Of a stretch of DNA of 47,796 nucleotides, positions 34,215 to 45,900 are shown piece after piece (position 1 is the first letter of the stretch; each line of letters starts with the position of its first letter). This stretch comes from Lachnospiraceae bacterium (GTDB taxonomy: Bacteria > Bacillota > Clostridia > Lachnospirales > Lachnospiraceae). The position numbers were made by a program, and so were the translations under genes. The DNA lies in the NCBI GenBank assembly GCA_009911195.1, contig QXWV01000036.1, forward strand, positions 1 through 47,796, read 5' to 3'. The notes under the pieces were generated by a model, which did not search any database, was not told the DNA's origin, and saw nothing but the letters and a program-made list of their open reading frames with translations.

Positions 34215-35477
34215 ATGACTATATCGGGAATTATATCAGTGTATCTGCTTCATGCGGTCTCTGTTGTGCTGATGTGCCGGTCTAAATACAGCAGGCAAAC
34301 AACAATAAAAATATGCATTGGAACAGCAGCTATCCAGATTGGGGTTGCCCTTTGGGCATATTTGTACTTTCAAGGGGAGATATGGGTATATTTGGTATTT
34401 GCCGTTACTTTTGCCATTTTGATGGGGGAAGTTTTCTGGCTTTCATCTGAGGGGTTTTCCAAGACTTTGTTTTTTTGCATGACATACGTACAAATTTTTC
34501 TGGTAGTGGCATATTTAGCCGGCATACTGGGGAATTGGCTGTTTGGCAGCAATATTAGGGTAACGGCATATATACGGGCCATACTGCATGTGATGCTGCT
34601 CATAGTTTATGTGCGTCTGCTGAGGGATAAGTTTGAGGTAATCCGGGAAGAGGTAACGAAAGGATGGTGGCCCATGTGCCTGCTTTCCGTCCTTTACAGT
34701 ATATATATTAGCAGTGTTGTAATGAAAGCGCAGGCAGTCTATTACCGGGGGGTAAAAGTACTACCTTTCTTTTTGCTGCTGGCAGCTATCCTGGCAGGTT
34801 ACGGGGTGATTTTTAATACCGTATACTATATGAGGAAAGTAGCTTTAAACAGCAAGATAGAGCTGCAGGAGAAGATACTTCTCCAAAAACTGGAGATAAT
34901 GGAAGATGCGGAGCGCGAGTCAAGAAGAAACCGCCATGATTTCCGCCATCATATGCTCAATATCGCAGAGTATGCCAGGAACGGGAAGATGGAGGAACTG
35001 TTAGTCTATCTGGAAAAATATTGTACAGAGGTGGAGAATACAGAACCTCTGTTTTTGTGTGCAAATTCTACTATCAACCATATCCTGACAGTTTATGTCA
35101 GTCAGGCGAAAAAGAAAGGTATCCGGGTGGTTTGTGATGTCTCTGTGAAAGAGGAAATAGGGATTAGCGATGTGGATTTAGTGGCAATTTTAGGAAACCT
35201 ATTGGAAAATTCCGTACACGGCTGTTTGGAATCGGAAAAGGAAGAAATGTATATTTTTGTGCGCATCCAGGCAAAAGCAGGGAAGTTTTCCATTTTGGTG
35301 GAAAACACATGCAGGGAGGATATTCGTTTCAAAAACGGAATGCCGAAGGCCAAAGGAAGGGAAGGGATAGGTATTTCAAGCATTGTAAGAAGTGTAGAAA
35401 AATACAACGGAGGGATAGACTTTGGATACGGGGACGGCAGATTTATCAGCCGGGCGGTAATGTTAATGCAACCCTAG
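34215..35477 (+). CDS. GHKL-domain sensor histidine kinase (AgrC-like)
   Basis: A 420-residue membrane kinase with about six hydrophobic helices across residues 5-205 and a short coil. The H box RRNRHDFRHHMLN (His241, with HDFRHH typical of the Agr/Com class) is followed by the GHKL ATPase with LLENSVHGCLE and GREGIGISSIVRSVEKYNGGIDFGYG. Kinases of this kind usually sense peptide pheromones. No agrB/agrD pair is visible in the window, so the ligand is unknown. AAGGG precedes the start. The gene ends 68 bases before the candidate promoter of the pilin locus. Confidence 0.9.
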   Translation: MTISGIISVYLLHAVSVVLMCRSKYSRQTTIKICIGTAAIQIGVALWAYLYFQGEIWVYLVFAVTFAILMGEVFWLSSEGFSKTLFFCMTYVQIFLVVAYLAGILGNWLFGSNIRVTAYIRAILHVMLLIVYVRLLRDKFEVIREEVTKGWWPMCLLSVLYSIYISSVVMKAQAVYYRGVKVLPFFLLLAAILAGYGVIFNTVYYMRKVALNSKIELQEKILLQKLEIMEDAERESRRNRHDFRHHMLNIAEYARNGKMEELLVYLEKYCTEVENTEPLFLCANSTINHILTVYVSQAKKKGIRVVCDVSVKEEIGISDVDLVAILGNLLENSVHGCLESEKEEMYIFVRIQAKAGKFSILVENTCREDIRFKNGMPKAKGREGIGISSIVRSVEKYNGGIDFGYGDGRFISRAVMLMQP

Positions 35478-35544
35478 CAACCCTGGGTCCTAATGACAAT
35501 ATAATACAAAGCATTCCCCAAAAAGTGCAATCCATTCCAAGATG

Positions 35545-35573
35545 CTTTCCGGGAAGCGATATTCTGCTATAAT
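35545..35573 (+). promoter_or_regulatory. Extended -10 promoter of the pilin locus
   Basis: TGCTATAAT ends at 35573: a perfect TATAAT (35568-35573) with the TGn extension. The -35 (CTTTCC at 35545-35550, 17 bases away) is weak. It would produce a leader of about 150 bases before the small open reading frame. No known riboswitch core, including c-di-GMP types, is recognisable between 35478 and 35835. Confidence 0.55.
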
Positions 35574-35727
35574 ACGTACAAGAAAAGATGACTGATAGGG
35601 CTAAAAATGGTTAAAGCCATAAAAACTATCAACATGGGGAATAGTAGAAGCGCTAAATGAAGCAAAAATACAGTACAAGCACAAACAGTAATGGAAATGG
35701 CAGGATAAGCTGGCTGGGGAAGAAAAA

Positions 35728-35820
35728 ATGCTAGATGACAGTTATTGGATATCGCTTCTTTGCAACGGAATAGGAGTGATATTAACGATAGCTGTTTTTT
35801 ATATGGCAGGATTTGAATAA
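35728..35820 (+). CDS. Small predicted single-span membrane peptide
   Basis: A 30-residue reading frame: a short polar start MLDDSYW, then a hydrophobic span (ISLLCNGIGVILTIAVFYMAG) ending FE. GGGGAAG lies about 5 bases before the ATG, and the stop is 15 bases before the PilT start, so both would be on one transcript. Length and hydrophobicity fit a membrane micro-protein, but nothing identifies it, and the frame could be accidental. A further 17-codon frame (MVKAIKTINMGNSRSAK, 35607-35660) precedes it, with a weak AGGG. Confidence 0.4.
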   Translation: MLDDSYWISLLCNGIGVILTIAVFYMAGFE

Positions 35821-35835
35821 AAGGAGGCAGATGAT

Positions 35836-36888
35836 ATGATAAAAATAGAAGAAATTTTGTCAAAAGCTGGGGAGGCGGGAGCCAGCGATGTGCATCTTAC
35901 GGTAGGGGTTGCGCCTAAGATGCGGGTCAATGGAAGCCTGGTTTCCATGCCTTATGATATATTATCCCCGGAGGATACGATGGAAGCGGCGGGGAAAGTG
36001 ATGAACCGGGAACAAATGGAAATTTTCAAGCAGAGGGGGGAATATGATTTATCCTTTGCAATTGCTGATATGGGGCGCTACAGGGTAAATGCATTCCGGC
36101 AGCAGGGCGCAGTGGCGCTTGCTTTCCGACTGGTGGCGACCAGGGTGCCTTCTCCGGAAGAATTGGGGGTGCCCGCATCTATTATTGACCTTTCCCAGAG
36201 GAAAAGGGGTTTGGTTTTGGTTACGGGGCCTACGGGAAGCGGTAAATCCACTACCCTTGCGGCAGTCATCGATAAAGTAAACCAGTGCAGGGATGCACAT
36301 ATTATCACATTGGAAGACCCCATTGAGTATCTCCATCCCCATAAAATGTCTATGGTGAACCAGAGGGAAATTGGAATTGATACGGAAAGCTATGCCAATG
36401 CATTGCGGGCTGCCCTCAGGGAAGACCCGGATGTCATATTGGTGGGGGAGATGAGGGATTATGAAACCATCAGCGTGGCGGTTACAGCGGCGGAGACAGG
36501 GCATCTGGTGCTGTCCACCCTGCATACTATCGGGGCGGCCAGTACAGTGGATAGGGTTATCGACGTATTCCCACCCCATCAACAGCAACAAATCCGCGTC
36601 CAACTGTCAAATGTATTGGAAGCGATTATTTCCCAGCAACTGATTCCGAGGGCGGACGGCAGAGGAAGAGTGGCGGCGTTTGAAGTACTGCATGCCAATA
36701 CTGCGATACGGAATCTGATAAGGGAAGGGAAATCCCATCAGATTGCAAATATTATGCAGACGAACCGGAGAATGGGGATGATTACCATGGATGATGCGAT
36801 TGTGCAATTGGTGAGGGAAGGGAAAATCACCAGACAGATGGCAGTGTCCTTTGCGCAGGACCCGGATTCCATAGAAAGCAAGTTTTAG
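35836..36888 (+). CDS. pilT: PilT-type twitching-motility retraction ATPase
   Basis: A 350-residue hexameric ATPase of the type II/IV secretion family. The N-terminal domain starts with SDVHLTVGVAPKMRVNG. Walker A is GPTGSGKST (131-139), the Asp box LEDPIEYLH, Walker B DPDVILVGEMRD, and the His box TGHLVLSTLHT. The AIRNLIREGKSH motif is the PilT hallmark and distinguishes it from assembly ATPases, which are larger with a zinc finger. It disassembles type IV pilins and drives twitching or pilus retraction in the cytoplasm. A perfect AAAGGAGG lies 8 bases before the start, and the giant prepilin begins 21 bases later, so the two are probably translated from one message. No assembly ATPase, platform protein or prepilin peptidase lies in the window. 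Confidence 0.95.
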   Translation: MIKIEEILSKAGEAGASDVHLTVGVAPKMRVNGSLVSMPYDILSPEDTMEAAGKVMNREQMEIFKQRGEYDLSFAIADMGRYRVNAFRQQGAVALAFRLVATRVPSPEELGVPASIIDLSQRKRGLVLVTGPTGSGKSTTLAAVIDKVNQCRDAHIITLEDPIEYLHPHKMSMVNQREIGIDTESYANALRAALREDPDVILVGEMRDYETISVAVTAAETGHLVLSTLHTIGAASTVDRVIDVFPPHQQQQIRVQLSNVLEAIISQQLIPRADGRGRVAAFEVLHANTAIRNLIREGKSHQIANIMQTNRRMGMITMDDAIVQLVREGKITRQMAVSFAQDPDSIESKF

Positions 36889-36909
36889 ATGGAAAAATGG
36901 GAGTAAGGT

Positions 36910-39900
36910 ATGAAAAAATTATTTGATAAATCAGGGAAAAAGGGATTTACGCTGGTGGAGCTTACGGTGGTTCTTGTCATTATAGGAATACTTGCCGCTA
37001 TTGGAATTCCTACAGCAATGCATTTTATCAAAAAAGCGGAGTACCGCAAAAATGAAGAAAACGCGAAGACAGCTTATTTGGCTGCGGAGTCAACGCTGAC
37101 ATGGTATCGTACCTCTGGGGAGTGGGATGCCTTCCGGGCGCAGGTGATGGCTGAGGGTGTATTAAATACTACATTTCCGGCAGGGGATAAGAGGGAAGGG
37201 CGCATTTATGCAGTATCCATGAACCATTGGGATGGCGCTGTGTCGAATTCCCATGAGCAGGCGATGAAGCTGTTGGATGGCGGAGTATATAGTGAAGACT
37301 TTTTTAATGCGGAGATTGTAATAGAAGTGGACGTGGAATCAGGGCAGATATATTCTGCCTTTTATGGCACGCGCTGCGATAGCCTGACCTATAAGGAGGA
37401 TACAGGGGACGGGGAAAGGTGTATCAGTGCGGCGGGCAGTTGGCGTGCACCGGATACCCGTAAAGAAGTGGTGCTGGGCTATTATTCCGTGGAAGATGTG
37501 GCCAATGTGGTGGAGCTAAAGCAGGTGCGGCTGAAGGTGACAACCATTAATTTGATTAACAGCGAAACTTTGTCATTGAATTGGACCAGCAACTCCAGGA
37601 ATGATAACCTGGATGTCAAATATCTTGTTACCTTTTATCAGAAAAACGAAACAGGGGATAAGAAACTTTTTACTACAGAAGTGGAATTGAGCGAACTGAG
37701 GGGCGAGTTGGAAACAGCGCCGGAAGAAGATGCAGGTATACGGACAAAAACGGGGATGGTGCACCTGGAGCTGAAAGAGCCGGCAGCAAATGCTGGAGAG
37801 CCGGCAGCTTCCCTGGGAACGTGGGCTTTTCCGCTGACTTATCAGCAGGCAGGCAGCTCCAGCGGCAGATTTTCCCTGGTATTGGACGGAATGATGACGG
37901 CGGAATTGGCGGAGGTAGTGAAAGCAAAGCAGGCGGAATCCGGCGTAAGTGCGGCGGAAAATGCCAGCACTGGCATTACCAGGCTGGGGAAAGTGATACC
38001 GGCTCTGGATTCTCCCCAGGATATTTATGTGGAAATATTGGCTCAGCCGGCGTATAGGGAAATTATCGGAGAAGGCGGCGAAAATATCACTGTGAACGTG
38101 ACCGAGTATAAACCAAGCAGTGCGGTGCGTTCCAATACAGAAAATACATTATTTGCCAAAGCTGGAATGAAGACGCAGACAGGGGCGGACGGTGCGGAAA
38201 GTACAGGAATGGAAGCGGAAATCACCAGATTCCGCCACCTTTCCAATATCCGTTATTATGACCCGGATGAAAGAGCGGTATTTATCCTGGCCAGCCGGAA
38301 TCTGGACTGGACTTCTACAGGGGTGGGGATGTATGGCATATCCCGGAATGAAACAGGGGAAGGCGGCGTGGCTTCCGGCTATGGAACAGTGGAATGGAGA
38401 AGTGTGGCCAATGAGGGGAAAATATTGGATTTCCCTTCCATCCCTCTGCTTTCGGAAAAACACCAACTGAAAGGGAAAGAAGGAATAGAGGCTCAGTTGT
38501 CCAATCTGTATTTGGGCGCTGGTTCAATGCCCAATGATGAACAAATAGGGAAATTATACGGAGCTGGCAGTGATGCGGAGGAAACACACTATCTGGGACT
38601 ATTTTGCGAAGCGGAAGGGCAGATAGAGGAATTGACATTGTTAGACCCAGTACTGCGCCTTGTGGCTGGTGATGGGGAAGGCAGTACCGACGGGGCAGGT
38701 ATTGAGGGCGGCATGGGTAGTGCAGATGGAATGGCCGTTTCGGCCGAAGCGCCGGAAGCGGTAGAAAATTTCAATGCATTATATGGCGTGGGTATTCTTT
38801 GTGGCAGAAATCAGGGAAGCCTGAAGGATATTGACATTAAAACAACCAACCGGGAACACCAGACGGTACTTGTGCATCTAAAAGACAGGGAAGAAGAAAT
38901 CGCTGGAACAATAGGGCAGGAAAAGAAACCGGCTGCCATTGGCGGCCTGGTTGGTGTGCTGGCGGGAAAAGGCGAGGACGGTTCTTTGAAGGAACTGACC
39001 GATGCGGACAGGATTACTTTGAGCGGCCTTACTACGGAAGGCAAAGTGACAGGCTATCTGCCAAGTCCGGAAGGCAGCATGAATCCGGATGGTGCAGGAA
39101 GCCTCAACCCCGGCGGCCTTTTGGGTCAAGAAGAAGCCACCTCCGGAATGGCGGTTATAACCGCAGTGCCCGCAGAAGAACGGGCAAAGGATTATACATA
39201 CGGCATTGGCGGGATTTTCGGTTATGCATGGATTGGCAAAGATGCCGGGAGCGGAAACAGTGTACAACTGGTGAAGTGTACGAACCATGGGGATATTGAT
39301 GGCAATCTTTTCACAGGCGGTATTGTGGGGGCGCTGAAAGGCGATTTTATTACGGGAAGACAAAATCTGACCAGCATAAAAGATAGCTTTAACGATGGGC
39401 TTATACTTTGCTCCGTGAATTATAAAGAGGAAGACAACAGGCTGGAAGGACGTTATTTTGGCGGTATTTTAGGCTATGGGGACGGGGCGCAGATTAGCGG
39501 CTGCGTGAATTCTTCCCAGTACAGGGAAGAATTTAATGACACAAAAAGGGAAGCACTGCTTCACGGGCATTATGTGGGCGGTATCATCGGTTATGGAAAT
39601 AACAGCCAGCTATCCGGATGCAGTACCCGGAAGGGCAGCTATGTCCTGGGCTCCCATTATGTGGGCGGTATTGCCGGAGGGCTGTCCAATGACCTGGAAG
39701 AAGCAATCACAGGGGCGGATAAAGAATCGGCGGGCATTCAGGTAACAACCAATGGGGGATATGTAATCGGCAACCGTTATGTAGGCGGAATTGTAGGAAA
39801 AAATGACGGTTCGGAGACTACAACCATTGCCTCCTGCATCAATAACGGGATAGCCGCAGGCTATGACCGCTATATTGGCGGCATTGTGGGCTATAACGGA

Positions 39901-42900
39901 ACAAATGGGGTTATCAGGGATTGTGCCAGCTACTTTTCCGATTATGGCGGCTTCGTATTTCAGATGATAGTGGAGAAATGGAAGGCTGCCGGAGACTGTG
40001 CCGGGGGTCTGGCAGGATACAATAACGGCAAAGTGGAGTTTGGCGGCGAAAGCCAAAGCATACAAGTAAAGTCGGTTTCCAGTATTGTAGTAGGCAAAAA
40101 CTATGTGGGCGGTGTTATTGGCTTTAACGATGTGGATGGCATGATGGAAGTGGCCTATACGTTAATAGGCGGCCAGATTCATGGCTATGGCAATGCGGTG
40201 GGCGGCTGTATAGGGCTGAATGCTTCTGAAAAAATATTGACAAAAGAATTGGCCATCCGCCCTACTGGCGTTACAGGAAACTATTATGTAGGAGGCTGTA
40301 TCGGAGCCAATGTGGTGGATATAAAGAAGGATACGGCGATGACCCAAGTCAAGGCGGATAACCGTCTGGGCAGTATTGCCGGAAATGCATTTACCGGTGG
40401 AGTCATCGGATACCAGAGGACATATACGGATGAACAGTTAAAAGCAGAACTGGAGAGGGAGAATCCGGGATGGATTGGCCAGGCGGGCAACAACATTTCC
40501 GGGAATGACCCATCCAGCCAGGAAGTCTTTGGGAAAGATGGCAGTATACTTTTGCTTTCCTACATGGACGGAATGGAGGAAGCAGCTTCCAAAGGGGAGG
40601 AATCCGAAATCGGAATAACAGGAAATCTGCTTCCCCAACTGGATGAAAAGAATGTGCCCACAAAAGTCCTCGCTTCGGACAATACATATACGTTTACTAT
40701 CGGAAACCGGGCGAATACGGAAGACGGGAAGCAGGATGAATACAATAATATTCCGGTGTATTCCGACCTTTATACGGGAGGGATTGTAGGCTATTGCGAG
40801 CGGGATAGCCGGATGCATATCGTAAACAGCAGGAATTCCGGCAATTTATCCAGGAGCTTCCAGGCAGAGGCCGAAAGTGGGGGAGTATCCCTAAAGGCTT
40901 ATCTGGAAAGCGAGGAACTGGATGCAGATATTAAGGAACTGGAAGGGGAAGACCTGAAGCTGGAGATTTCCATCGGCGGCGGCATTATCGGCGCCAATCT
41001 GGAAAACCAGATTATTGACCATTGCATCAATACGGGGACGATGAACGGCTTTATCGGGCTGGGCGGTATTGTAGGCTTTAATGCGGGCGGCGTTTTCAAT
41101 TGCCAGCTTTCCGATAACTTCGGAAATCAGGGGCTGAATTATATAGGCGGCATCGCAGGCTTGAATGTACATGCGGGCGGGGCTAAGGAAGCGCCGGACG
41201 GCAGCGGCAGGAAGACCAGCACTTATGTGGATGTGAAAAATGTTAATTGGAATAACTTTGTTTCAGGAACGGTTGCCAAGTGCAGCACCCAGGAGAATAG
41301 GAATATTTCCGGCCGCAGTTATGTGGGCGGCATTGTAGGATACAATTTGTCCGGGGCGGAAATGAAGTCCAATAGAAACAATGCAAACGTGACAGGGGCT
41401 GGCGATTATGTGGGAGGTATAGCCGGAGCAAACAGCGGCAGTATCCTGGTGGAGGAATATGCCAATCCCAATCCGGCAGAGTATCATATTGCCGGAAATA
41501 GTGGAGAAGGAATCGGCGGTATTGTAGGGTGGAACAGGGCAAAGGGAAGCATTGATGTGATATCAAATGACGAGATGGATGTGGAAGTTATTGCCGTGGA
41601 CACCAATGTAAGCATTACCGGAAAAGAAAAGGTGGGCGGCATTGTCGGTATCAATGAAGGAAAACTGGATGCCTCCCAAAACCAATTGGGGAAGGAAAGC
41701 TTTTTAGTTTGCAGAGCCAGGATAGTACATGCGGCCGATGGTTATGCCGGAGGTATTATCGGTGAGACAGGAAGAAAAGCAGGAACGGGGGAAGGAACGT
41801 CCGGGGAAGGGAAAATTACAAGGGCAATCAACAAATCCCTGAATGTTACCGCAGACCGTGGACCCGCCGGAGGGATTGTGGCGGTAAATCAGCAAGGATT
41901 CCGGCTGGACAATTGTATAAATCTGGGAAATGTGAACAGTGACAATGGTTATGCCGGAGGTATTGCAGCCGAAAATTATGGCTGGATTGTCCAGTGTAAA
42001 GTAGGGGATGAACGGAAAGAGGAGGTAGGAATTACTATCAGCAGCCGGGGAGCAGATGCGATAGGGGCAATCTGTGCGGTGAATTATGGATTCCTTTGGG
42101 AAAGTGCGCCTGAAAGGTCATTATACGAAAAGAATGGCGAAAATACGGTTACCCTGTCCGGTACGGCAAAGATAGTAGGGGGTATCGCCGGGCTGAATGC
42201 GTCTGGAGGCCAGATAGGGATAGCGTCCGTAGATGAGAATGCGGATAATACAATATACAGGATAGGCTATATGCCGGGGATAGATATATCAACCGCTGCG
42301 CTGACCGTAGGCGGGGTGGCCGGACAAAACCAGTCGGCGCTGTCTGGGGCGGAAAACGGGGAAACGGCAATAGCGCTAAAGTCGGCGGCAGTCATACAAA
42401 ACGTGGCGGTAGAAGGCATGGCCTTTAAAAATTTTAATAATTATCAGTATTTGGGCGGCATAACCGGGGAAAACCAGAATGGCGCTTTGGTGGAGGACTG
42501 CATTTTTTCTAATGGGGAAATCATACAGCACAGCCAAACCGCAGCAGGGAACTGCTATGGCGGGGTGGCCGGAAGCAATGACGGTAATCTGGAAAACTGC
42601 AGGATTGAAGGCATTACAATAGAAGTACAGGGCAATTATACGGCTACCAGTACAAGTACGGCAGCGGAAAAAGAAAACCTGGCTTCCCACATTGGAGGGA
42701 TTGCCGGAAAGAACCAGGACAACGGCATGATTAACGGATGCCTTATTGCGATGGGCCAGGATGCGGATGGTAAACCAAAAGCTAACAGCATCAAAGTGGA
42801 TAACGGTATGGCAGGCGGCGTGGCCGGGTATAACAAGAATACAATCATGTTATCCGGCGATGAAATTACGGCTGAACTGATGGAAAAACAGACCGATGCG

Positions 42901-45900
42901 GACGGAAACGTAACCGCAGGGGTGATGGATATACAAACCCTGGTTGAAAATGCGGAGCGGAAGAGCGTAACCGCAGATGCAAATTATGTGGAATGGAATA
43001 ATACAGGGGAACTGGAGCGCCAGAAATATGCCAAAACCGGTCAGGAAGTCAGTGCAGGCAGGGATTTAACCCTGATGATGTCCAACAATGGCAATTTAGG
43101 GGGGATTACTTCATATAACGCGCCCACAGGCGAAGTGAACTATTGCGCGACGGGCAACTGGTATTTGAATAATAAATCGGAGGCAATTGGCGTAGGAACT
43201 GGCGGTATTATCGGTATGAACGAGTCGGAGAAGGACCTTACTTTCCTGTTTAACCAGGCGTTTGTAGGAAGGCAGCTTTCCATAAAGGGAAAGAATGAGG
43301 GAACTGACCGTTTTGCAGGGGGTATTATTGGAAACCAGAACAATACTACCAATAGTGGCTGGATAATAAAAAATTGCGTAAATTATGGAACTGTATATTG
43401 CAGATATGCCCATTATTCAGGGGGTATCCTGGGGCAGTGGACCGGAACAGGCGGAAATATTGAGAAATGCTATAACTTTGGAAATTTGCAGACTACACAG
43501 GTGGTTGACTGGCTGGGGGCATCCAGCGGTATTGTGGCACAGCTCTACCATGCCTATGAGAATAATGAATATAACATTATAGGCTGTGGGAATTATGGGA
43601 ATATTTATGGCCGGAACGGACGTGACGTCAATAATTGTGCCAATGACAGTGCCGGAATACTAGGAAATGTGACGGCTTATAAGGTGAATGTCGACCAGGC
43701 AGCCAATGGGCAAAAATTTACAATTAACGTTATCGATTGCGTCAATGGGGCTGGGGTAGAGATTTATTCAAAATCAATGGCATCAGGAATTGTAGGGTTT
43801 TTATCTGCGGATAATCCGGCAGAAGACCAGGGGCAAGCGGATGCTAAGATTATGGCCTCCACTTCCAACATTATATTGAATATTGAAAGGTGCAGGAATT
43901 ACGCATCCATATTACAGGGAAATAATTTTGTGGCGGGTATTTTTGGTGACAGATATGGAGAAAAAGGTTCAAGAAATACAACTTTGAAATACTGTTTTTC
44001 AGTAAGCCCGAACAGCGGATATAATAAAGTTCCGTTCCCGATAATTTCGTACTGGAATAATACCTATAAAAAATATTCATCATTTATTAATCCGGGGGAT
44101 GCAGGGAAAATTTATAATTTCTTCTTGGGGGACAGGGATGGTATCAGTAGTTTTCCAGGGAATAGTTTCAGCAATAACATTACATCCAATAAAGATACGT
44201 TAATAAGGGCAAATACAGGCTGGGTTTATAGTGTTGTGAAAAATGGTGTCCGGTATTTTGTATATATCACCGGAAATGGAAACAACTATCAAATGAACAA
44301 CTTGAGGATGGAAGGGGAAAAATATAAAGACAAAGTTTTTCATGGACAGAATGAAATAGGCGAAGTCCTCTTCACTATAGAGGGAGGCAATGCCAATACA
44401 TACAACAGCATGAATGCCATAGTAACGAGAAATGGCAGTTATGACTATTTTGATAATTTTGACACTTATGTGAGGGAATTCTGCTTTACCCAGGCTGGGC
44501 TGTTGATTACTCCGGAAAAGGTTATTTTATCAAAAACCGATGACGGGCAGTTCAAGCTGGAAGTGGATGCCCCGGCCTATGCCGATGCGGATAATATTGA
44601 ATATGTGGCAACCTTATACCGGAGGGCGGATGATGGCACCGTGAGTGAAATCAGTGTCAATGAGATGAATCCGGCAGAAGGCGGAATTGTTGTAGAGGCT
44701 GGTGCGAATACCTTCCGGTTTGATTCAGAAACATGTACCTTTGGCCTTTCCGATGATGAAATAGGGAAGGGGGGAGATTTGTTTGTGAGGTTAAAAGCCA
44801 GAGAAAAGGATACAACTATGGAATCCTCCGAAGTGGAATCCAATAGTGTTCCGATAGGCAGCGTGTTGCCTGAGCCGAAGCTGAGAATTGAACTGGTGGC
44901 TGGGGCCGGCGGCACAGGCAATGGGTATCAGTACCGTTTCCGGCTGGCGAATAAAAAGGCATATGAAGATTACAGCGACCTTCAGGTACATATCAAACTG
45001 ATGGATGGAACAGAACTTACCTTTAGCACGGAAGGAACGGCAAACTATGATAAATTAGGGTCGGACTCCCTCCAGCAGCTAGTCGTATGGGTGGCAAAGG
45101 ATGGGGCGGTGCCGGGGGCCGGAATGTCTTCGGCAGAAGTATCCATACCTGTATATCTGCCTTGCTATACACCTTCTATTGCAGTAAAGGGAGGAACAGA
45201 ACCTTATTGTAATATATCGGGTACCAGCTTGAAGGATTTGGCGGTTACGGTAACTTTAACAGGGCCGGGAGGAAACGTGGCAACCCCGCCCATTTACCGG
45301 GCAGAGCTAGTGGGAACGTGGACGGATGAGGAAGGCAATGTCCATAAGGATTATGTATTCCAGTCCACAGACATCCTTACGGTAGCTAATGGTGAAGTAA
45401 AAGCAGTTTTCACAGATTTTAGGAATCCGGAGGAATGGCCGGAAGAATTTAACAGTGCGGAAGATATAAAGGTCCGCGTATGGTATGCCCAGTCAGGGCT
45501 GGGTCCTGTTTATACATATTATATGGAAGATTTACTGGCTGGGGAGGCGTTTAACACCAGGATAAAAGAAGCCATAGAGGGTGAAGGGGAAAGCGGCCCG
45601 CAGTGGAAGGAAGCCTATACCCATGTGCTGGAAGATAATATTTTTGAGAATTATAGGTGGATATCAGGAAAATTGTTTGAATGGCTGCCGGCTCCAGAAC
45701 TGATGGCAATACCGGACGGGGAAAGCCTGAAACCGGAAACCGATAGCAGCAATGGGCATTTGACTTACACCTTTCAATGGGATGAAAAGGAAAACCCAAA
45801 TAACAATGATTATATCGTAACCCTGACAGGCATTGCCATAGATGAAGCCGGCAATCCGGGGAATCCGGTTTCTATTGTGACGGATAGGGAAGTGAAAGGC

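Noticed and set aside
35478-35835. c-di-GMP riboswitch ahead of the pilin locus
   Set aside because: Such switches precede pilin genes in some Clostridia, but I see none of the conserved core sequences here.
35567-35863. A 98-codon minus-strand hydrophobic frame
   Set aside because: It crosses the promoter leader and the pilT start; its hydrophobicity arises from AT-rich DNA and it has no homology that I recognise.
38192-38470. Plus-strand open frames inside the giant pilin gene
   Set aside because: All lie in a different frame from the continuous 3,629-codon frame and have no ribosome binding sites or domains.
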